A DNA stretch of 64,000 nt from JBFMHP01 sp964557295 (GTDB lineage: Bacteria; Pseudomonadota; Gammaproteobacteria; RBG-16-57-12): assembly GCA_964557295.1 (NCBI GenBank), contig CAZKZP010000008.1:1-64000 (forward strand), given 5' to 3'. This document shows, piece after piece, positions 17,564 to 26,818 of the stretch. Within the stretch, counting starts at the first letter, position 1. Each line of letters starts with the position of its first letter. Made by a program: the position numbers and the translations under genes. Under the pieces are notes generated by a model. That model saw only the letters and a list, made by a program, of their open reading frames with translations, ran no database searches and was not told the origin of the DNA.

Positions 17564-18286
17564 TCACATCACCTGGGCGCGCAACGCGAAGGGCCGCTGC
17601 CAACCCCAGGTTTCCCATTGGCCATCCAGCATGGCGGCAAGTTTGTTGATACCTGGCAAACCCTGCACACTGAACAGGCAGGGCGTCACGTGATCAGAAC
17701 CGCGCGTAATCCAGACGCTGTAACTGCTCAAGGTCCGCGTCAATAGTGCATCCAGGACATACGGATACACTGTCAACGGTGATGATTCGTCAACAGACAT
17801 TTCGACCTGAATGGCGTTAGCCTCAATTGTTTTGCCGGTCTTGGCGTACTCGTGAGACATATCCGGAGCCAGTCCCGCCAGGCGCCGCGTCAACTCATCC
17901 AGATCAAGCTGCGCATCCAACGCCTGCAACGACAGCGCCTCGATACCTGAAAACCACGTATCTTGTTTCGACACAAATTCCAGCGGATTGAGCGTGTCGG
18001 GCAATCGCGCCACGATGGAAAATGGAAAATAACGCCCGACTTGATCAACACTCGGCAGCATCACGCCCGCCCAAGCGAACTTATCAATGGCACCTGGCGC
18101 CAAGACAAAGCGCCAGATCGGGCTGGTCAAATAGAACTCCAACCACTGCTCACCCATTTGTTCGCGCGATCCGGCGATAAAATGCTGTAACCACTCATCC
18201 CAGCCGCTGATAAAACTTGCAGGCAGATTGCGCTGGATAAAATCACCATAGTCCGGCAACTTGCCATAAAATCCGATGACAGTCAT
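17564..18286 (-). CDS. tagF: T6SS-associated protein TagF (DUF2094)
   Basis: The 240-residue protein has the TagF opening FYGKLPDYGDFIQRNLP, then FISGWDEWLQ, PIWRFVLAPGAIDKFAWAGVMLPSVDQVGRYFPF, and a WITRGSD strand near the end. TagF is a post-translational repressor of T6SS that binds the FHA protein in systems where this was tested. It lies directly downstream of tssM (8-nt gap) and is a separate gene, not fused to the phosphatase as in some alphaproteobacteria. Confidence 0.92.
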   Translation of the reverse strand: MTVIGFYGKLPDYGDFIQRNLPASFISGWDEWLQHFIAGSREQMGEQWLEFYLTSPIWRFVLAPGAIDKFAWAGVMLPSVDQVGRYFPFSIVARLPDTLNPLEFVSKQDTWFSGIEALSLQALDAQLDLDELTRRLAGLAPDMSHEYAKTGKTIEANAIQVEMSVDESSPLTVYPYVLDALLTRTLSSYSVWITRGSDHVTPCLFSVQGLPGINKLAAMLDGQWETWGWQRPFALRAQVM

Positions 18287-18294
18287 GGGAAGCG

Positions 18295-21200
18295 TTATAT
18301 CCCTTCCGGAATCCTGAATGATCCCAGCAGGTCCTTGTTAAATGGATTCACCACACTCTTCGCCTTGATTTCATAGGCGATCGAATGCTGCCCCTTCTCC
18401 ACGGCTCCCTTGTCGCTGCGGCCAGCATCCGTGTGGCTTAATGTCACCAAGTAAACATTCGCGCTCGAAGTCGGCGTCAATTTCGAACGATCCACCAGCC
18501 GGAACCAGGCCCACGGTCCTTCATAATTGGTGGAATATTGCTGATCATTGATATCTTCGAACAACAAGCGAATGCGCGTGGACGATTCGCTGGCCGACCA
18601 GCCGAGCGAGTCCCAGAACTTCGGGCCATGGCTGTAGGAGATGCGCTTCTCACCCATTTCCATCATGAATCGCACATCGCTTTTCTTCATGTCGTATGGC
18701 CGCAGCTGGAAGGTCACCATCGGCATCGCCGGATTTTCACTGAAAAATACCGTCTTGATTTCCTGCGCCCGCTTGAGCTGTTGAATGACGTTGGCGGACA
18801 GACCGATACTCTGATTATCCACCCCGCGGCTCGACCAACTCCGTGTATCGATGAAGGGTTGGACATATTCCAAGGAAAACTTGTCGATCACCCCGTTGGG
18901 CTTGAAAAATTCGGTGAAATCGTTGATCGCCACTTCATCCTGCGCGGCGGGGTCGAACGGGTAACGTCCCTTGAGCCTGCGCAGATAGGGCTCATACACC
19001 TGGCTGCGCCATTCAGAGGCCAAAAAGCCGTGTCCGGCACCAAGGACCGAGCGCCAGAGCTCATTGCTGATGGTGTTCAACCAGCGGTTCAACGGTTCCG
19101 GCAGATTCTTAGCGTGATTGCTCAGTGATGTAATCGCATTGCCGCCGCCACCCGCATAACGCGAGCGCGCAACTTCGAAAGATTTCTTGTCCGGCTCGGG
19201 TGCGATGGCGATTTCATTGACGAACTCTTGCAACTGCTTCAATGCCTGAAGGGTGGTGCCGATGGCGGCCGGCCGGCCGGTGGATTCGCGCAGCAACACA
19301 TGCAGATCACGAAAATAATTGTCGACCGGCGTGAACTCCACCTGGGAGGCGAGATAACTCTTCAGCTGGCTGGTCGCGGTTTTATCCTTGGCGACCTTAT
19401 TATCTTCCACCGTGTTGGTAAGGATTTGGTTGGTCAATTGCGTGTTGGCCGTGCCCAACCGAAGAATCGCCAGGAGCGGTGAGTTGATTGGATCGGTCAG
19501 CAGCGACAGCGTTTCATTCGCTTCACGGACACTGCTAAACGGTTTGATATTCAATGCCTCATAGACGCCCTGCCAATGGGCGCGATAATCGGCGTAGTAA
19601 TACTCCTTGACCTTTTCACTGATTTCCTTGGAATCGTATTGGGTCTCACCCATGTCACTGTTATCATCGGTCAGCACCCACTGTTCCTTGGTTACATTGG
19701 CGATCAGCTCCGAGTCCGGCGATAGATCCACACTTTCATAGCCATCCTTGGTGAATAACAATGGGATCGTCAGTTTCCTCGCCACCTCCTCATTCACGAC
19801 AAAGGCGGATTTTACCGAACCACCCAGTTCGTCGAGCAGATTCACCTTCAACGACAATTTGGCATCGGCGCGAATGCGGCTGTATATGCGCAAGGATATC
19901 GGCACCCGAATCAGGTCGGCGCGCACCGAGCGAATCAGATCCTGATTCAGTGCCACCGGCTCGGGTTTCTGTGCCAACAGCGCCTGCAAATGCGCCATGA
20001 GTTGCGCACGCGCATCCGCAGCGCCTGGCATGTCTCTGCCCCAGGCAGTGTCGAACCAATCGGCGATCAACTGCGCATCCCGGTGCTCGATCTTGTTGAA
20101 CATCAGATACACGCGAAACAGATTGTACAGCTCATAGCCTTGGTCCGCCTGACGCAACTGACCCTCGATATATTTGATCAACTTCGGCAAAAACACTGCC
20201 TTGAGTTGTTGCTGATAGAGATTGTCGGCGGCAGCGTCGACACTGCCATCATACATACCCAGGCTGCTCAGCCACGGATGATCCTCCCGGTCGTAAACCT
20301 CGCCCGCCTTCGCCAGGGAATTGAGCGCCGGCAGGATTGCACGGATATCCTGCACACCGCCGCCCAGGCGCTTTTTCTCGGCATTGAAGTCAGCCACATA
20401 TGACTTGATCTCATCGGTGTACTGCTCATGCCGCGACAGGCTGCCCGCCCAAACAACGAACATGATCACGACCAGGGACGCCAAGCCAACATAGGCCGCG
20501 CGCTGCGACCAACGGATGAACAATTCATAGCGCCGGTTTGACCCGACCAATTCCGATTCAGGAAAGATGACATTCTTGAAGAGCTGCCCCAGGAAATAAC
20601 TCTTGCCCTGGGATAGCCCGGTTTGCACCGACTGCCGGTCGAATCCGAAATTGGCAGCGACGGCCGACATCAGCCGGTCGACCGGCGTGCCATCTTGCGT
20701 GCCGCTGGTGAAATATACGCCGCGCAAGTAAGGCTGATAGCGATAGCGATTCTTGATGAAGGTCTGTTGCACAAAACCCTGGATGGTCTTGCCGAGGTTT
20801 TCCATTTGCAGTGGGAACCCTTGAATGGCCGCGCGCCGTTTGATGTCGCGCTCCTCGTGCAAACGCCAGAGCACACGTTCATGCAGCCGCTTGATGAGGT
20901 GGTGATACTGCTGTTCGAGAAAATCGAAATCCGGCGACTGCAATGGCTGGGGCGCGTTGGGCAGGGAAATGCCCCAGATTTGCTCACGCTCATCTTTACT
21001 CAGGTCATCGAAAAAGTCAGTGAACCCAGCGACCAAGTCGCTCTTGGTGAACACCATATAGATCGGAAAACGGATCTCGAGTTTATCCATCAACTCGTCA
21101 ATACGCGTGCGAATGGTGCGGGCGTGCAGGCTGCGCTCCTCTTCGGTCTGCGTGAGCAGGTCTTGCACGCTGATTGCGACGATCACGCCGTTGATTGGCC

Positions 21201-21855
21201 GGCGGCGGCGATGCTTGCGCAATAAATCCAGAAATCCTTCCCACGCCGAACTGTCGACGATCTTGTGGCTATCCTGCGTGGTGTAGCGTCCCGCCGTATC
21301 GATCAACACCGCATCATTGGTAAACCACCAGTCGCAGTTCCGTGTCCCGCCGACACCCCGCAGCGAACCCTTGCCGAACTGCTCGGCCAGAGGAAAATCC
21401 AGCGTGGAGTTCGTCAAGGCAGTGGTCTTACCGGAGCCTGGCGGTCCGATAATGATGTACCACGGCAATTCATAGAGCCCGCGATTGAAACCGAATCCCT
21501 TGAACTTATATTTTTTTAGCACCGCCAGCGCCTGGAAAAAACGCTCGGTGATTTGATGCACCTCTTCCGAGGTCTGCTCCTGCACCAGCCCGCCACTCTG
21601 ATTGACTTGCAAATCTTGGACGAGCGACTCATTGTTTTTCCTGATCTGCAACTGCACCCGCAGGTTGTTCAACCCCCAAAGAAGCAGAATCACCATAATG
21701 ATGATCAAGCGTGTGACTTGGCCTTCCAGAGGCGCCTTGTTGTCGGCGCCAAATTTGATTTGCGGCCCGACGAACCAGATCAATAGTGAAATGACAATGA
21801 TGCCAATCAGCGTAATAACAACGCGATTCTTGAAAAAGTCGATTAACTTCCGCAT
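18295..21855 (-). CDS. tssM: TssM (IcmF family) inner-membrane component
   Basis: The 1186-residue protein starts at ATG 21855 with AGGTG upstream; a GTG two codons earlier is possible. Two N-terminal membrane helices (VITLIGIIVISLLIWFVG, LIIIMVILLLWG) precede a cytoplasmic GTPase-like domain with Walker A GPPGSGKTTAL and IDTAGRYTTQD. A third helix (YVGLASLVVIMFVVWAG) lies near residue 460. The rest is the periplasmic IcmF domain with a beta-rich C-terminus (LLFEDINDQQYSTNYEGPWAWFRL). TssM forms the trans-envelope complex with TssL and TssJ, both encoded in the same operon. Confidence 0.95.
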   Translation of the reverse strand: MRKLIDFFKNRVVITLIGIIVISLLIWFVGPQIKFGADNKAPLEGQVTRLIIIMVILLLWGLNNLRVQLQIRKNNESLVQDLQVNQSGGLVQEQTSEEVHQITERFFQALAVLKKYKFKGFGFNRGLYELPWYIIIGPPGSGKTTALTNSTLDFPLAEQFGKGSLRGVGGTRNCDWWFTNDAVLIDTAGRYTTQDSHKIVDSSAWEGFLDLLRKHRRRRPINGVIVAISVQDLLTQTEEERSLHARTIRTRIDELMDKLEIRFPIYMVFTKSDLVAGFTDFFDDLSKDEREQIWGISLPNAPQPLQSPDFDFLEQQYHHLIKRLHERVLWRLHEERDIKRRAAIQGFPLQMENLGKTIQGFVQQTFIKNRYRYQPYLRGVYFTSGTQDGTPVDRLMSAVAANFGFDRQSVQTGLSQGKSYFLGQLFKNVIFPESELVGSNRRYELFIRWSQRAAYVGLASLVVIMFVVWAGSLSRHEQYTDEIKSYVADFNAEKKRLGGGVQDIRAILPALNSLAKAGEVYDREDHPWLSSLGMYDGSVDAAADNLYQQQLKAVFLPKLIKYIEGQLRQADQGYELYNLFRVYLMFNKIEHRDAQLIADWFDTAWGRDMPGAADARAQLMAHLQALLAQKPEPVALNQDLIRSVRADLIRVPISLRIYSRIRADAKLSLKVNLLDELGGSVKSAFVVNEEVARKLTIPLLFTKDGYESVDLSPDSELIANVTKEQWVLTDDNSDMGETQYDSKEISEKVKEYYYADYRAHWQGVYEALNIKPFSSVREANETLSLLTDPINSPLLAILRLGTANTQLTNQILTNTVEDNKVAKDKTATSQLKSYLASQVEFTPVDNYFRDLHVLLRESTGRPAAIGTTLQALKQLQEFVNEIAIAPEPDKKSFEVARSRYAGGGGNAITSLSNHAKNLPEPLNRWLNTISNELWRSVLGAGHGFLASEWRSQVYEPYLRRLKGRYPFDPAAQDEVAINDFTEFFKPNGVIDKFSLEYVQPFIDTRSWSSRGVDNQSIGLSANVIQQLKRAQEIKTVFFSENPAMPMVTFQLRPYDMKKSDVRFMMEMGEKRISYSHGPKFWDSLGWSASESSTRIRLLFEDINDQQYSTNYEGPWAWFRLVDRSKLTPTSSANVYLVTLSHTDAGRSDKGAVEKGQHSIAYEIKAKSVVNPFNKDLLGSFRIPEGI

Positions 21856-21895
21856 GGACACACCTGATAAGAATTATTTTTGCCGGACTTCCGCG

Positions 21896-22810
21896 TCATT
21901 GCTTAGTATCGGCGTCGCTGCCGGTCCGGCTCAGTGCGTTCAGATTCTCCACCTCCGCGATGGAAGATTGATGCAGCCAGTAGCGGAAACCGCTGTAGCC
22001 AAGCACCAACATGCCGCAGACCATGCTGACAATCACCCACATCGGTACGTAATACGCCAAGGAGTTGCGCACCTTGCCCAACCCCGCGCCATTAGGGGAA
22101 AGCGTGCGTTCGTAACCGCCGCGCTGAGCGCGAATCACCCTGAACAATTCATCGCGCAGTTGTTCGATTTTTTCACGGCCGCGCTCTACCACACGGTATT
22201 TTCCTTCATATCCCAAGTTGAGCAGCACATACATCAGCTCAAGGATTTCCATGTTCTCGGCGGGACGCTCGCGCATACGATCCAGTATCTGATAAAACTT
22301 CTCACCACCGTGCGTCTCATTATGGAAGACGCTCAACAATGTCCGCTGCGTCCATGGGCTCTCCGCGCCCCAAGGGGTATTGAGAACGGCTTCATCCAAC
22401 GCCACGCACAAGACATAGCGCGCGGCCAGAGCGATTTCAGGTTTGACACCGATTTCTTTCGCATGGCTGTCGAAATTGCGAATCTCGTTGACGAGTTGCT
22501 GGTGCAAGCCGCCCACATTGGGGTGGCTCATCGATTGTTGCACCTTGCTGAATACCGCAATCAACATGGCGGCCGCGTTGACCAACGGATTCATTCCATC
22601 GGTGGCATTGAATTGACCATCATAAGGATCGGCGGGGACATAGGGCGCCGCGGCCGGCCGCTGCGGGGGCGCCATTGAAGACCGCGGCGCTTGAGTTGCC
22701 GGTTGGCCCGCAACTCCTCGACCGCCGGGTGTTGGCCGAATGATCGTGCTGTCACTCTTGCCACCCGGCGCCTGCCGAAATACTGTCTTGTCGGAATTAT
22801 CAGAACTCAT
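21896..22810 (-). CDS. tssL: TssL (DotU/IcmH family) inner-membrane protein
   Basis: This 304-residue protein has a long disordered N-terminus containing two TxxR sites, Thr9 in SDKTVFRQAPGG and Thr22 in STIIRPTPGG. A DotU helical domain follows (LVNEIRNFDSHAKEIGV, ALDEAVLNTPWGAESPW, FYQILDRM). One C-terminal membrane helix is present (WVIVSMVCGMLVLGYSGF, about 265-285). There is no OmpA-like peptidoglycan-binding extension. In Agrobacterium the kinase PpkA phosphorylates the TssL N-terminus and the FHA protein then binds it; the motifs here fit that mechanism. Start ATG 22810, 21 nt after the true tssK stop. Confidence 0.94.
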   Translation of the reverse strand: MSSDNSDKTVFRQAPGGKSDSTIIRPTPGGRGVAGQPATQAPRSSMAPPQRPAAAPYVPADPYDGQFNATDGMNPLVNAAAMLIAVFSKVQQSMSHPNVGGLHQQLVNEIRNFDSHAKEIGVKPEIALAARYVLCVALDEAVLNTPWGAESPWTQRTLLSVFHNETHGGEKFYQILDRMRERPAENMEILELMYVLLNLGYEGKYRVVERGREKIEQLRDELFRVIRAQRGGYERTLSPNGAGLGKVRNSLAYYVPMWVIVSMVCGMLVLGYSGFRYWLHQSSIAEVENLNALSRTGSDADTKQ

Positions 22811-22831
22811 AGTGCTTTTTCCGTGGTGAAA

Positions 22832-24204
22832 TTATTGCCTGACGGCCCAGAATTCCATCTCCAGCCCTGGGAAGTCGCCGCCAACGNNNNNNNNNNACCG
22901 GCATTCTCGGCTGGGAACGCGAAAGCGCGGGCAAAGCCGCCGGAATTCGCCAACTCCTTCCAGAATGGACTGTTGCGTTCGAGTTCGAAATATGAAAATC
23001 CAGAGTGATACGGAATCTGTCGGGGAGCCACTGCCAATGGCCGGATGATGATTCCCGGCATGGCCGCATTGACGAGCTGACGGATGCGTTCGACCGGGCC
23101 AATCTTGATCTGCGCAGGCAGAAGTGTGCGAATGGTGTTTTCGGGTACATCGGCCCGCACTGCCAGGACAAACGACGCGCTGGTCAACAAACTGCGATCG
23201 TCGATCTGCGCCACGCGGATGCCGAATTTTTTCTCTACCAGCATGAGCGATACCGCGGTCTGTTCATACACCATGCTCAAGCACTGACGCAATGTCGCGA
23301 TTATCGGTGTGAACGTCAGTTGCAGTTTGTCGTGCAGATACGGTTGAAACAGCGGCGGCCGCTTGTTTTTCATCACAAAGGTCGAGAGCTCACCCACCAT
23401 CTGCAACAACTCATGATACAACTGCAAGGGATGCAATCCCTTGAGTTGCGACATGTGGGTGGCCAGCGGTTCGAGCCGGTTCACGACTTGCAACAACATG
23501 TAATCGGCGATTTCCGCCGTGCCGCCCCGTTGGGTATCCGCCAACCGCCCGGCGATGGACTCGCCCCGATGATGCAACAGCCCGACCAGCTCTGAGAGAA
23601 AACCGGACAGGCGTGGCGAAGCCGCGCAATCGAGGCACGTCGCGATATATTGGTTGTCCAGCACGACATTCCGGTCTTCACGCGCCTCGCTGACGCGCAC
23701 CAACCCGATACTGGTGTAACCGCTTTGGTCATCGGATTCCAGCAGCAGTCGCACCCGCGGTTTGCCGATGTCGAGCGTCACCGAGTCGCCGCCGTCAACG
23801 GACGTGTCGCGGACCTCGATTTTGGTGCAGGAATAGCGCGCCGCCCCTTGAATATCATCATCAGACAGGATCTCTACGGCACCGGGACGACGCACCGGCA
23901 AGGCCAAGCACACGATGGTGTTATGAGTATTGGCGGGCACCTCGAATACCGGCGGTGGATCATCCCGGTCAGGAATACTGAATGGCGTGCCATCCGGAAA
24001 AACACCTCTGGCGCTCAAAAGCGATATCTTGCCGAGCTTCAGCAGTTGTTCATCGATCTGGAATTCATGCACACCCCAAGCAAAGGCGCCATAGGCCGAG
24101 CACTTGCCGTCAATATAACGCTCGATATAGCGCTCTTGCTGCTGGAAATGCTGTGGATTTAGAAACATCCCCTCTGACCATACTACCTTGCTGTCCAATG
24201 ACAT
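22832..24204 (-). CDS. tssK: TssK baseplate protein, interrupted by an assembly gap
   Basis: ATG at 24204 gives MSLDSKVVWSEGMFLNPQHFQQQ, a typical TssK N-terminus, and similarity continues to YFELERNSPFWKELANSGGFA. At 22887-22896 ten N interrupt the gene. Reading straight through the N gives a non-family tail. Shifting frame on the far side gives the TssK ending VGGDFPGLEMEFWAVRQ and a stop at 22832-22834. So the gap does not have its true length and the gene is probably intact. The roughly ten residues just before the gap (RAFAFPAENAG) also do not fit the family ending and may be bad contig-end sequence. TssK links baseplate and membrane complex. Confidence 0.9.
22887..22896. other. Assembly gap (10 N)
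   Basis: Ten consecutive undetermined bases lie inside the 3' end of tssK. The flanking reading frames disagree by one base, so the real number of missing or duplicated bases is not 10. Confidence 0.99.
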
Positions 24205-24227
24205 AGTCGCCGCCTGCGATAGATTTA

Positions 24228-24731
24228 TTATTCACTTACGATACTGATTGAGTTGCCAGATATTTTGATTTTAGCTGAGGTCGTCACCACATTGTTGGTC
24301 ACCACGGGAATGATCACTTTGTAATTTGAATTATCGTAGCGCAGAAATTCTGCGAACAAGCCAACTGCCTGGGTACTCTTATCCAGCACGAAACTCAGCT
24401 CAACATCTTCTCCGGGCCTGATGCGCTTCAGCTGCTGTTTGGCGAGCATGTCGCCACCCAATACTTCCTTGTCGCGCTCAAACAATTCCAGGAACGAGGC
24501 GCGTTCAAACACCTTGGCAGACTTGAGTTCATAGAATCGAATAAACAACGGCGCAGGCGTCTTTTGGTCATCCGGGTTGATATCGGGCGCCACGTCGAAA
24601 GACAGCTTGAGATCCGTATCCAGATTGAGCGTCTTCCCTACCTTGCTGTTGACGGTGGAACATGACGGCAGTAACAGCACCAACAGCGCGACTGCCGCCC
24701 ATTTGCATAACTTTATCTGCGTGGAATACAT
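24228..24731 (-). CDS. tssJ: TssJ outer-membrane lipoprotein
   Basis: The 167-residue product has the signal KWAAVALLVLLLPSC with lipobox at LPSC. A SciN/TssJ-type beta-sandwich follows: LKLSFDVAPDINPD, APLFIRFYELKSAKVFERASFLELF, RPGEDVELSFVLDKSTQAVGLFAEFLRYDN. TssJ anchors the TssM periplasmic domain to the outer membrane. It lies between tagH and tssK in one direction. Confidence 0.95.
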   Translation of the reverse strand: MYSTQIKLCKWAAVALLVLLLPSCSTVNSKVGKTLNLDTDLKLSFDVAPDINPDDQKTPAPLFIRFYELKSAKVFERASFLELFERDKEVLGGDMLAKQQLKRIRPGEDVELSFVLDKSTQAVGLFAEFLRYDNSNYKVIIPVVTNNVVTTSAKIKISGNSISIVSE

Positions 24732-24748
24732 GAATGCGCCCTGATCAC

Positions 24749-26260
24749 TTAAAGTGAGTTGCCTTTGTCCTTGCGCGCCGCCTTGCGCGAGATCATCAAC
24801 TTCTGCATCTGATTCTCGTAGGCCTGCACAAAATCGTAACCAAACAAATGCTGGAATGAGTTGTCCATATTGTTCACCAGATCCTGATGAAACTCCTTGT
24901 AGGCATCCCAGTTCTTGCCCTTCTGACCTACCTTGAGGACGCCGCCGCGGTATTTTTCAAAACGCTTTTCGAGCGCCTCCGGATCCAGGCGATCAATCAT
25001 GCCGCGGAACGCCGCTTGTATGCCGGCCAGAACGGCCACCTGATGTTCCGCGATCCCCTGAAAACTCTCCCGCACCGCCTCAATTGGTTTTTGGTAGGCC
25101 CGGTTATCCTTGAGAAACATGTTTTCGAGCGCATCCTCGAGGTTGGCGGAAAATTTCAGAGGATTGTTTTCCACTGGCTGTATGGTCGTGACATTGATGC
25201 GGAATTCCTCCTTGATGCGCTTGCGAAAACTCAATACCTGCATCAGGCCGGCGACCGCCTCGCGGATCAACTCCCCCGACATCCGGGTGATTTCCAGCAT
25301 TTTCTGCTCACTCATGCTGTTCACATCCAGCCCCATGGCCGCGATCAACTCCTTGTCGAGGGAAGACAGCGCGCGCACCGCCGCGGATTGGGCCTGCGGT
25401 CCTTGCGGGGTCTTCGATTGCTGCCGGAGGCTGGCAAGTTCTGCGAGCAAGCGTTTGTTTTCCTCTTCGAGTACCTTACGGGCTTGCTCGGAATGAATCA
25501 GCCGGTCCAGGAGTTCAGCACTCCCGCCCATGGCTTCCGCTGGCTTGGGTTGGATCGGTATTGGCCTCGACAACGAGGCGGACGCCTCGGCGGGTGCATA
25601 ATCATCTCTGTCCCAATCCTCAGGGATCGCGCTGGGCCAGCTGACCGCCTGACTCAGAGGATCGGCAGAATCACCCTGCGTGCTGCGAAATTCGAAACTG
25701 CTCGGACTGGCGGAACTGCCGTAGCAGTTGGCCCTGTCCAGCGCCGCGAGCGGATCGGTCTCTTCATGGATCGGACCAAAGGGAGTCGCGGCAACATGCA
25801 CTGGCCTGTCCAACGGGGCTGCAAACGGATCATCATGACTCAGAGGACTACCTGCGCCTTGAGGAAACGGCAAGGCTGATGCGCTATCAAAGGGACTCGC
25901 GCCATAGGGATCATGCAAATTGGCGAAGGTCGCCGCCCCCTCGCGGATCGTGACCAGAAATTCATAATCGCTCAGGGCGAAGCGATCGCCGTCCTTGAGC
26001 GCGATTCGATTGCCGCTGCCCAAGGGCTCATTCGAGCCATTATGAAATGTGCCATTCGTGCTGATGTCGACCAAGTAATACTGACCGCTGTCATAACGAA
26101 TCTCGGCGTGCCGTGACGACATGTAACGGTTGGGATCATCCAGGACCCAGGTATTGTCTGCACCACGTCCTATGGTGCCACCGAGCTCGGTAAAAACATG
26201 GGATGGTTTATTATAATTGGCACTGCGTGGTGCCTTGGAAATCGTTATCTCAATCGGCAT
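24749..26260 (-). CDS. tagH: FHA-domain T6SS protein TagH
   Basis: This 503-residue protein has an N-terminal FHA domain (about 20-100) with the phosphothreonine-binding residues in GGTIGRGADNTWVLDD, MSSRHAEI and DISTNGTFHN. A disordered proline/serine-rich linker follows, then a coiled segment (QARKVLEEENKRLLAELASL). The C-terminal TagH domain ends with the conserved FQHLFGYDFVQAYENQMQKL. It would read phosphothreonine marks set by the kinase in this operon and relieved by the phosphatase. It is the first gene of the minus-strand operon, with an 86-nt leader from a candidate promoter. Confidence 0.94.
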   Translation of the reverse strand: MPIEITISKAPRSANYNKPSHVFTELGGTIGRGADNTWVLDDPNRYMSSRHAEIRYDSGQYYLVDISTNGTFHNGSNEPLGSGNRIALKDGDRFALSDYEFLVTIREGAATFANLHDPYGASPFDSASALPFPQGAGSPLSHDDPFAAPLDRPVHVAATPFGPIHEETDPLAALDRANCYGSSASPSSFEFRSTQGDSADPLSQAVSWPSAIPEDWDRDDYAPAEASASLSRPIPIQPKPAEAMGGSAELLDRLIHSEQARKVLEEENKRLLAELASLRQQSKTPQGPQAQSAAVRALSSLDKELIAAMGLDVNSMSEQKMLEITRMSGELIREAVAGLMQVLSFRKRIKEEFRINVTTIQPVENNPLKFSANLEDALENMFLKDNRAYQKPIEAVRESFQGIAEHQVAVLAGIQAAFRGMIDRLDPEALEKRFEKYRGGVLKVGQKGKNWDAYKEFHQDLVNNMDNSFQHLFGYDFVQAYENQMQKLMISRKAARKDKGNSL

Positions 26261-26345
26261 ACAAGATTCAGTCCCTCACTTAAAGTCGATCGATATATCC
26301 CTGTAAAACATCATCTTTTGCTTGGATGGTGCTGCGGCGCGCAAC

Positions 26346-26375
26346 AGTATAGCAGGGCCGGCGGCGACTATGACA
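26346..26375 (-). promoter_or_regulatory. Candidate tagH operon promoter (extended -10)
   Basis: On the minus strand the sequence TGCTATACT (26346-26354) is an extended -10 element; the -35 region is weak. It lies about 86 nt upstream of the tagH start. Confidence 0.4.
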
Positions 26376-26507
26376 GTCTCGCCGAGCTGAAACAACCGCA
26401 TAGTCAAATATAATAAAAAATGTGAGTATATAGAAAGTCTCTGTATTATTATAGAAAAATGAGCAATCGCCAGCCGCACCGAGCGATGCCACCGATTTCG
26501 ATCGCAG

Positions 26508-26531
26508 TAAGCCATTGAAAAGGAAGGACGG
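26508..26531. repeat. Copy 1 of a 24-nt dispersed repeat
   Basis: The core TAAGCCATTGAAAA followed by GGAAGGACGG matches 35118-35141 at 22 of 24 bases. Weaker similarity extends about 30 bases upstream (GAGC...TTCGAT) in both copies. Confidence 0.6.
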
Positions 26532-26584
26532 TCATTCGCGCAATGCGCTACATGAGATGGGGTCAGCGGTCGAACTCAGGAGTA

Positions 26585-26599
26585 CTTGGCGCCACCAAG
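26585..26599. promoter_or_regulatory. Inverted repeat upstream of tssA promoter, possible operator
   Basis: CTTGG-CGCCA-CCAAG is a 5-bp inverted repeat with a 5-base spacer. It ends four bases before the -35 box of the tssA promoter, a typical place for an activator site. Confidence 0.4.
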
Positions 26600-26603
26600 A
26601 TAC

Positions 26604-26632
26604 TTTACAGCGCAACGCGAATGACATATAAA
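26604..26632 (+). promoter_or_regulatory. Candidate sigma70-type promoter of tssA operon
   Basis: TTTACA (26604-26609), a 17-base spacer and TATAAA (26627-26632) match well in sequence and spacing. The predicted start near 26639 leaves an untranslated leader of about 180 nt before tssA. Confidence 0.6.
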
Positions 26633-26818
26633 GTATTACAAATTCAGTACTTATGTGCGCTTCGCAATATTCTCGGCATGACGACCAACAAGGTAATGGC
26701 CGGGGGCCAGGCCAACTGCTGTCGAGTGTATTAGGCGATCGGCTGATAGATGGAAAAACGTTTTACTACTGATGCTGAACCCAAGACTAAACGTAATAAT
26801 TAAGGACAAGACTACACA

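Larger units (their letters stand above)
26261..26818. other. Divergent intergenic control region between tagH and tssA
   Basis: These 558 bases have no convincing gene; the small open frames here lack ribosome sites and family-like sequence. The region holds a candidate promoter for tagH (minus), an AT-rich block (about 26400-26460), a 24-nt repeat shared with the tssG downstream region, and a 5-bp inverted repeat directly before a good sigma70-type promoter for tssA (plus). I see no convincing sigma54 site. Confidence 0.6.

Noticed and set aside
22800..23171. Separate gene at the tssK end
   Set aside because: It is a frame artefact of the 10-N gap; the TssK ending is found in another frame.
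24887..25879. Plus-strand open frame of about 330 codons
   Set aside because: Antisense shadow of tagH without a ribosome site or family pattern.
26218..26236. Sigma54-like TGGCAC...TGCC sequence
   Set aside because: The GG-to-GC spacing is 11 rather than 10, and the site lies inside tagH coding sequence.
26276..26515. Small minus-strand open frames upstream of tagH
   Set aside because: No ribosome site or family-like sequence; they overlap the promoter region.
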